Part shown: in pieces, positions 7,001-10,504 of the stretch
Position numbering within the stretch: the stretch's first letter is position 1
Layout of the letters: each line of letters starts with the position of its first letter
Source: Betaproteobacteria bacterium
GTDB lineage: Bacteria > Pseudomonadota > Gammaproteobacteria > Burkholderiales > Thiobacillaceae
Assembly: GCA_020049245.1 (NCBI GenBank)
Contig: JAIFLB010000082.1
Span: 1 to 10,504, forward strand
DNA length: 10,504 nt
Direction of reading: 5' to 3'
Position numbers and translations under genes: made by a program
The notes under the pieces: model-generated
Databases searched by the model: none
Seen by the model: only the letters and a program-made list of their open reading frames with translations
What the model was told of the DNA's origin: nothing

Positions 7001-7456
7001 TCAATCTGCTTCGCCGCGTGCAATCTCTTTCGCGGTAGCCGGACGCACCGCGACTACCGTACCGGAAAATACAAGATCGAGGCCGCACAATGGGTGGTTT
7101 CCGTTGATCGTGACATTGTCGCCATCGATGTGGGTAATCTTGAACAACATGCTCTCGCCGTCCTCGTCGTCCAGCTCAACCTGCGTGCCAACCTGGATGT
7201 TGGACGGAAACGCATCGCGCGGCTCGACGCTGACCAGTTCCTCGTCGTATTCACCGAAAGCCTGCTCGACACTCAATTCGACGCTGAAGGCCTCGCCGAC
7301 CGCTTTGCCCTGCAAAGCCACTTCCAGCGCATCGAACACGCCGCCATAGCCGCCATGCAAATAGACCAGAGGTTCCTGGCCGGTGTCGACCACTTCGCCT
7401 TCCCGATCGCTGACTTGATATTTGAGAGTGACTACATGGTTACGGCTGATTTTCAC
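7001..7456 (-). CDS. SlyD-like FKBP-type peptidyl-prolyl cis-trans isomerase
   Basis: This is a cytoplasmic prolyl isomerase of the SlyD class, which speeds proline-limited folding and acts as a chaperone through its inserted IF domain. The 151-residue protein shows the split FKBP domain: KISRNHVVTLKYQVSDREGE (2-21), EPLVYLHGGYGGVFDALEVA (28-47) and, after the insert, NHPLCGLDLVFSGTVVAVRPAT (120-141). The insert at roughly 70-118 is the IF domain. It ends in EIARGEAD and lacks the His/Cys-rich nickel-binding tail of E. coli SlyD, so a role in nickel delivery is unlikely. The start is GTG at 7456, giving (M)KISRNH, the family N-terminus; the only ribosome site is weak. It follows ribD after 22 nt, so it probably shares its transcript. 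I leave the symbol blank because tail-less members are named inconsistently. Confidence 0.9.
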   Translation of the reverse strand: MKISRNHVVTLKYQVSDREGEVVDTGQEPLVYLHGGYGGVFDALEVALQGKAVGEAFSVELSVEQAFGEYDEELVSVEPRDAFPSNIQVGTQVELDDEDGESMLFKITHIDGDNVTINGNHPLCGLDLVFSGTVVAVRPATAKEIARGEAD

Positions 7457-7478
7457 GATGATTCCAATTTCATAATTT

Positions 7479-8576
7479 TCAAACTGGCCGCAGGCGCAGG
7501 CGAACATCCACACCGACCTGAACCAGATCAAGCAGGGTGAACTGATGCCGCTTGGCCATGTCGGTTAATTCAGGTTCGTTGAACAACCCGCGTGCGGCAT
7601 GGCCCATCGCCACCGGCGCCAGATAAGAAATCCATTCATCCACCAGCCCGGCGTTGAGCAGCGCACCATTCAACGTCGCGCCGGCCTCGACATGCACTTC
7701 GTTGATGCCCTGGCGACCAAACTCTTGCAGCAACTCGGCCAGATCGACACGGCCATGCGCATCGGGAATTTCCAAAATCTGCGCGCCGGCGGCTTCCAGC
7801 GCGGTACGCCGCAGATAATCCGCCTCGGCGCAGGCGATGAAGGCCCCGCCATGCAGAATCTTCGCGCTCGGCGGCGTGCTCAAGCGGCTGTCGACGATCA
7901 CTTTCATCGGCTGGCGCGGGGATTCTGCATCGTTTGCCAAAACCTCCCGCACATTCATCTGCGGGTCGTCGGCCAGCACCGTGCCACTACCGGTCAGAAT
8001 GACACAGGCGCGGGCGCGCCAGCGCTGAACATCGGCACGCGCGGCGGCGCCGGTAATCCATTTCGACTCGCCGTTCAGCAATGCCGTTTTGCCATCCAGT
8101 GAAGACGCGGTTTTCAGGCGAAGCCAAGGCCGGCCCCGCGTCATGCGCGAAATGAAGCCGATGTTGAGTTCGCGCGCTTCGGCTTCCAGCAGGCCGGTTT
8201 GCACGTTTATCCCGGCCAGCGTCAGCAACTCCAGACCTTGCCCGGCGACCTGCGGATTCGGGTCGCGCATCGCAGCCACGACTCGCGCCACGCCGGCGTC
8301 GATCAACGCATTTGCGCACGGCGGCGTGCGGCCGTGGTGGCTGCACGGTTCCAACGTGACATAAGCGGTGGCGCCGTTTGCCCGCGCACCAGCAGCGCGC
8401 AAGGCATGCACTTCGGCATGTGGCTCGCCGGCCCGCACATGCCAGCCTTCGCCAACCACGACGCCGTCACGCACGATGACACAGCCGACACGCGGATTCG
8501 GCGTCGTGGTGAACAGCCCGCGCTCGGCCAGACGCATCGCGCTGGCCATGTGGCGGTGGTCCTCAATGCTGAACAT
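7479..8576 (-). CDS. ribD: Bifunctional riboflavin deaminase/reductase RibD
   Basis: RibD carries out two consecutive steps of riboflavin synthesis, deaminating the GTP cyclohydrolase II product and then reducing its ribosyl chain with NADPH. The protein has 365 residues, normal for the family. The N-terminal cytidine-deaminase-like domain has TPNPRVGCVIV (25-35), the zinc site PHAEVHAL (52-59, His53 and Glu55) and EPCSHHGRTPPC (76-87, Cys78 and Cys87). The reductase domain starts near 149 with RPWLRLKTASSLDGK and contains TGSGTVLADDPQMNVR (195-210) and VEAGATLNGALL toward the end. Both active sites look intact. The start MFSIEDHRHMA matches the family. It follows nrdR after 26 nt that contain a tandem repeat and no clear ribosome site. 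Confidence 0.98.
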   Translation of the reverse strand: MFSIEDHRHMASAMRLAERGLFTTTPNPRVGCVIVRDGVVVGEGWHVRAGEPHAEVHALRAAGARANGATAYVTLEPCSHHGRTPPCANALIDAGVARVVAAMRDPNPQVAGQGLELLTLAGINVQTGLLEAEARELNIGFISRMTRGRPWLRLKTASSLDGKTALLNGESKWITGAAARADVQRWRARACVILTGSGTVLADDPQMNVREVLANDAESPRQPMKVIVDSRLSTPPSAKILHGGAFIACAEADYLRRTALEAAGAQILEIPDAHGRVDLAELLQEFGRQGINEVHVEAGATLNGALLNAGLVDEWISYLAPVAMGHAARGLFNEPELTDMAKRHQFTLLDLVQVGVDVRLRLRPV

Positions 8577-8584
8577 GCGGCTGC

Positions 8585-8617
8585 TTGTCGACTGTTTGTC
8601 GACTATTTATCGACTTC
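8585..8617. repeat. 11-bp tandem repeat, three units, spanning the nrdR stop codon
   Basis: Three consecutive 11-bp units read TTGTCGACTGT (8585-8595), TTGTCGACTAT (8596-8606) and TTATCGACTTC (8607-8617) on the plus strand. Each carries TCGACT, and the first two also contain the palindrome GTCGAC. The rightmost unit encodes the last codons of nrdR (Glu-Val-Asp-Lys) and the middle one holds its TAG. The other copies fill the nrdR-ribD spacer. Replication slippage is the simple origin. The pairing potential of the GTCGAC palindromes is small, and no function can be claimed. Confidence 0.75.
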
Positions 8618-9007
8618 AAGCAGGGCATCGCGGAAATCATCGATGTCCTGAAAAGCGCGGTAGACCGAAGCGAAGCGAATGTAGGCGACCTTGTCGAGCC
8701 GCTTCAATTCATTCATCACCAATTCGCCGATCATGAGCGAACTGATTTCCCGCTCGCCCAGCGCCAGCAGCACCGGCCGTTTGTGCAGGGCGCGGCGAAA
8801 GCCTTCGCGCAATTTGTCGCGACTGAATTCCTGCCGTTCACCCGACTGTTTCACCACCGCCGGCGAACGCACCTCGGCGGTTTCAAACGTGGTGAAACGC
8901 TTGTCGCAGGCATTGCAACGGCGGCGGCGGCGAATGCTGACGCCGTCTTCCGACAAGCGTGTTTCCACCACCTGGGTGTCAATTGCGCCGCAGAAGGGGC
9001 ATCTCAT
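8603..9007 (-). CDS. nrdR: Transcriptional repressor NrdR with a shortened ATP-cone
   Basis: NrdR represses ribonucleotide reductase operons according to the (d)ATP bound in its ATP-cone domain. The N-terminal zinc ribbon is intact: CPFC (Cys3, Cys6), an arginine-rich stretch RRRRR (26-30) and CNAC (Cys31, Cys34), then RFTTFE. The ATP-cone begins at SPAVVKQSGERQEFSRDKLR (48-67) and ends with GELVMNELKRLDKVAYIRFASVYRAF. The protein is 134 residues, whereas E. coli NrdR has 149. The missing 15 residues form one block: after HKRPV (75-79) the sequence jumps straight to LLALGEREIS. The helix that family members carry between those motifs is absent. The frame is preserved, so the protein could be made, but nucleotide sensing may be altered. 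It lies between glyA and ribD, a conserved proteobacterial order. Confidence 0.95.
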   Translation of the reverse strand: MRCPFCGAIDTQVVETRLSEDGVSIRRRRRCNACDKRFTTFETAEVRSPAVVKQSGERQEFSRDKLREGFRRALHKRPVLLALGEREISSLMIGELVMNELKRLDKVAYIRFASVYRAFQDIDDFRDALLEVDK

Positions 9008-9011
9008 GTGC

Positions 9012-9066
9012 GTGAAAAGTGAAACGTGAAATGTGATGCGGCTGCGCCGCTGGTGAAATGTGACGC
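9012..9066. repeat. GTGAAAN heptamer repeats
   Basis: Four heptamers run head to tail: GTGAAAA (9012-9018), GTGAAAC (9019-9025), GTGAAAT (9026-9032) and the variant GTGATGC (9033-9039). The last two recur as GTGAAATGTGACGC at 9053-9066, a 14-bp direct repeat with one mismatch. Between the copies lies a GC-rich inverted repeat, GCGGC (9038-9042) and GCCGC (9046-9050). This fills most of the nrdR-glyA spacer next to the nrdR start. It looks like an intergenic repeat element rather than an operator. Confidence 0.7.
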
Positions 9067-9088
9067 ACCGATACAGTCACATTTCACC
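9052..9088. repeat. Perfect 13-bp inverted repeat with an 11-nt loop
   Basis: GGTGAAATGTGAC (9052-9064) is exactly reverse complemented by GTCACATTTCACC (9076-9088). The 11-nt loop is GCACCGATACA. The hairpin could form in the transcript of either strand. It lies downstream of glyA and upstream of nrdR, but no T-run follows it on either strand, so it is not a classic intrinsic terminator. It may still slow polymerase or stabilise the glyA mRNA 3' end. Its left arm overlaps the GTGAAAN direct repeats. Confidence 0.8.
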
Positions 9089-9125
9089 CGAACTGCGCAG
9101 CAGCGAGTCACCTTTCAAATTTCAC

Positions 9126-10373
9126 TCATTTCCCGTAAACCGGAAACGCGGCCGTCAGCTTGCCGACTTCAATCTGCACACGGGCAATCACCGTTTCATC
9201 GTTGGGCGCGTCGAGCACATCGGCCACCAGATGCGCCAGTTTCTCGGCTTCCAGTTCCTTGAAGCCGCGCGTGGTCATCGCCGGCGTGCCGATTCGGATG
9301 CCGGAGGTGACCATTGGCTTTTGCGGATCGTTCGGGATGGCGTTCTTGTTGACCGTGATGTGGGCGCGGCCCAGCGCGGCTTCGGCTTCCTTGCCGGTCA
9401 GATTCTTGGCTTGCAGGTCAACCAGAAAGACATGCGATTCAGTGCGGCCGGAAACAATGCGCAGGCCGCGTTCGATCAATACCTTGCACATCACCAGCGC
9501 GTTGGCAGCAACCTGCTCCTGATAGACCTTGAAGTCCTTGCTCATCGCTTCCTTGAACGCCACCGCCTTGCCGGCGATGACATGCATCAGCGGACCGCCC
9601 TGCAAGCCAGGAAAGATGGCGGAATTGAGCGCCTTTTCATGTTCCGCCTTCATCAGGATGATGCCGCCGCGCGGACCGCGCAGCGTCTTGTGGGTGGTGG
9701 AGGTGACCACGTCGGCGTGCGGCACCGGGTTGGGGTAGACGCCGGCGGCGATGAGACCGGCGTAATGCGCCATGTCGACCATGAAGATCGCGCCGACCGC
9801 CTTCGCCACCTTGGCGAAACGCGCGAAATCGATCTTCAGCGCATAAGCTGAAGCGCCGGCAATGATCAGCTTCGGCTTGTGCTCATGCGCCAGCGCTTCC
9901 ATGCGGTCATAGTCGATTTCTTCCTTCTCATTCAGACCGTAGGCCACCACGTTGAACCATTTGCCGGACATGTTCAGCTTCATGCCGTGCGTCAGGTGAC
10001 CGCCCTCGGCCAGGCTCATGCCCATGATGGTGTCGCCCGGCTGCAGGAAGGCCATGAACACCGCCTGATTAGCCTGCGAACCTGAGTTCGGTTGCACGTT
10101 GGCGGCTTCCGCGCCATAAATCTGCTTGATCCGATCAATCGCCAGTTGCTCGGCGATATCGACATACTCGCAGCCACCGTAATAGCGCTTGCCGGGATAG
10201 CCCTCGGCGTACTTGTTGGTCAGCTGCGAGCCCTGCGCTTCCATCACCGCATGGCTGACGTAGTTTTCGGAAGCGATCAGTTCAATATGTTCTTCCTGGC
10301 GATGGTTCTCGGCCTGAATGGCGGCCCACAACTCCGGATCGGTATTGGCGATGGTCTGGTTGGCGGAAAACAT
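9126..10373 (-). CDS. glyA: Serine hydroxymethyltransferase
   Basis: GlyA interconverts serine and glycine while moving the one-carbon unit to tetrahydrofolate. It is a cytoplasmic PLP enzyme and the main source of glycine and of methylene-tetrahydrofolate for thymidylate and purines. From the ATG at 10373 the protein has 415 residues, the usual length. It shows HIELIASENYVS (29-40), NKYAEGYPGKRYYGGCEYVD (53-72), the PLP site VTSTTHKTLRGPRGG (223-237) with Lys229, and FPGLQGGP further on, all intact. An upstream in-frame TTG at 10388 would add five residues; I prefer the ATG because MFSANQTI fits the family start. The ribosome site is weak for both. An upstream terminator and a candidate promoter suggest glyA begins its own transcript, which may read on into nrdR and the riboflavin genes. 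Confidence 0.98.
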   Translation of the reverse strand: MFSANQTIANTDPELWAAIQAENHRQEEHIELIASENYVSHAVMEAQGSQLTNKYAEGYPGKRYYGGCEYVDIAEQLAIDRIKQIYGAEAANVQPNSGSQANQAVFMAFLQPGDTIMGMSLAEGGHLTHGMKLNMSGKWFNVVAYGLNEKEEIDYDRMEALAHEHKPKLIIAGASAYALKIDFARFAKVAKAVGAIFMVDMAHYAGLIAAGVYPNPVPHADVVTSTTHKTLRGPRGGIILMKAEHEKALNSAIFPGLQGGPLMHVIAGKAVAFKEAMSKDFKVYQEQVAANALVMCKVLIERGLRIVSGRTESHVFLVDLQAKNLTGKEAEAALGRAHITVNKNAIPNDPQKPMVTSGIRIGTPAMTTRGFKELEAEKLAHLVADVLDAPNDETVIARVQIEVGKLTAAFPVYGK

Positions 10374-10404
10374 GTCGATAGCGCTCAAAAGCTGGAAAAC
10401 GGCG

Positions 10405-10433
10405 ATTTTAGCGCGGAAGTTTCAGAATGTTGC
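10405..10433 (-). promoter_or_regulatory. Candidate promoter of glyA
   Basis: On the minus strand, TAAAAT (10405-10410) is a good -10 hexamer. Exactly 17 nt upstream lies GCAACA (10428-10433), which keeps only the ACA half of a -35. Transcription would start about 25 nt before the glyA ATG. The position between the upstream gene's terminator and glyA makes a promoter here likely even though the -35 is poor. There is no room for a glycine riboswitch. Confidence 0.4.
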
Positions 10434-10464
10434 CGCCCCGGCAGGCGGACGTTACCCGAGCATG

Positions 10465-10488
10465 AAAAAACCCGCCATGAGGCGGGTT
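10465..10488 (-). terminator. Rho-independent terminator of a minus-strand gene beyond the right edge
   Basis: On the minus strand the stem AACCCGCC, loop TCAT and stem GGCGGGTT are followed by a continuous T-run (A-run at 10465-10470 on the plus strand). This is a textbook intrinsic terminator reading toward glyA, so it ends a gene that lies to the right of the window. Read on the plus strand the same stem lacks a T-run. A further GGCGGGTTT copy lies at 10495-10503 and could compete as a stem arm. Confidence 0.85.
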
Positions 10489-10504
10489 CCATCAGGCGGG
10501 TTTC

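Noticed and set aside
7454..7474. Tiny minus-strand frame MKLESS whose stop overlaps the GTG of the prolyl isomerase
   Set aside because: Six codons with no ribosome site. A chance overlap is more likely than a leader peptide.
9052..9088. Hairpin after glyA as a rho-independent terminator
   Set aside because: The stem is AT-rich by terminator standards and no T-run follows on either strand, so it is listed as an inverted repeat only.
10374..10464. Glycine riboswitch upstream of glyA
   Set aside because: Only about 90 nt lie between the terminator and the start codon, and a likely promoter takes part of that. No tandem aptamer motifs are seen.

Overview
The window looks like a chromosomal segment of a betaproteobacterium, probably close to Rhodocyclales or Nitrosomonadales. 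This rests on the gene order and on how closely the GlyA, RecA, RibBX and NrdR sequences resemble remembered family members; no database was searched. Base composition is fairly GC-rich. Twelve intact genes lie on the minus strand in one direction. The only plus-strand gene is a broken alcohol dehydrogenase at the left edge.

In transcription order (right to left): the right edge holds a minus-strand intrinsic terminator belonging to a gene outside the window. Then comes glyA (serine hydroxymethyltransferase), a repeat-rich 118-nt spacer, nrdR (ribonucleotide reductase repressor, with an internal 15-residue deletion), and ribD. Next is a SlyD-like FKBP prolyl isomerase, followed after a 123-nt gap by ribE, ribBX, ribH, nusB, thiL, pgpA and pncC, then recA and recX. 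From ribE to pncC the genes overlap by 1 to 20 nt or sit 1 nt apart, and recA/recX overlap by 4 nt, so these are compact, translationally coupled units. The adh remnant converges on recX with an 8-nt gap.

Functionally, glyA makes glycine and one-carbon folate. ribD, ribBX, ribE and ribH supply most of riboflavin synthesis. The GTP cyclohydrolase II step is not encoded here, because the RibA-like half of RibBX lacks the catalytic cysteines, so a separate ribA is expected elsewhere. nusB (rRNA antitermination), thiL (thiamine diphosphate), pgpA (phosphatidylglycerol) and pncC (NAD salvage) are the usual housekeeping companions of this cluster. recA and recX form the recombination pair.

I found no phage, transposon, CRISPR or defence system and no clear novel multi-gene system. 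The items worth a second look are lesions and small structures: the shortened ATP-cone of NrdR, the frameshifting deletion near the adh C-terminus, the GTGAAAN repeat and hairpin between nrdR and glyA, an 11-bp tandem repeat covering the nrdR stop codon, and the prolyl isomerase inside the riboflavin cluster.
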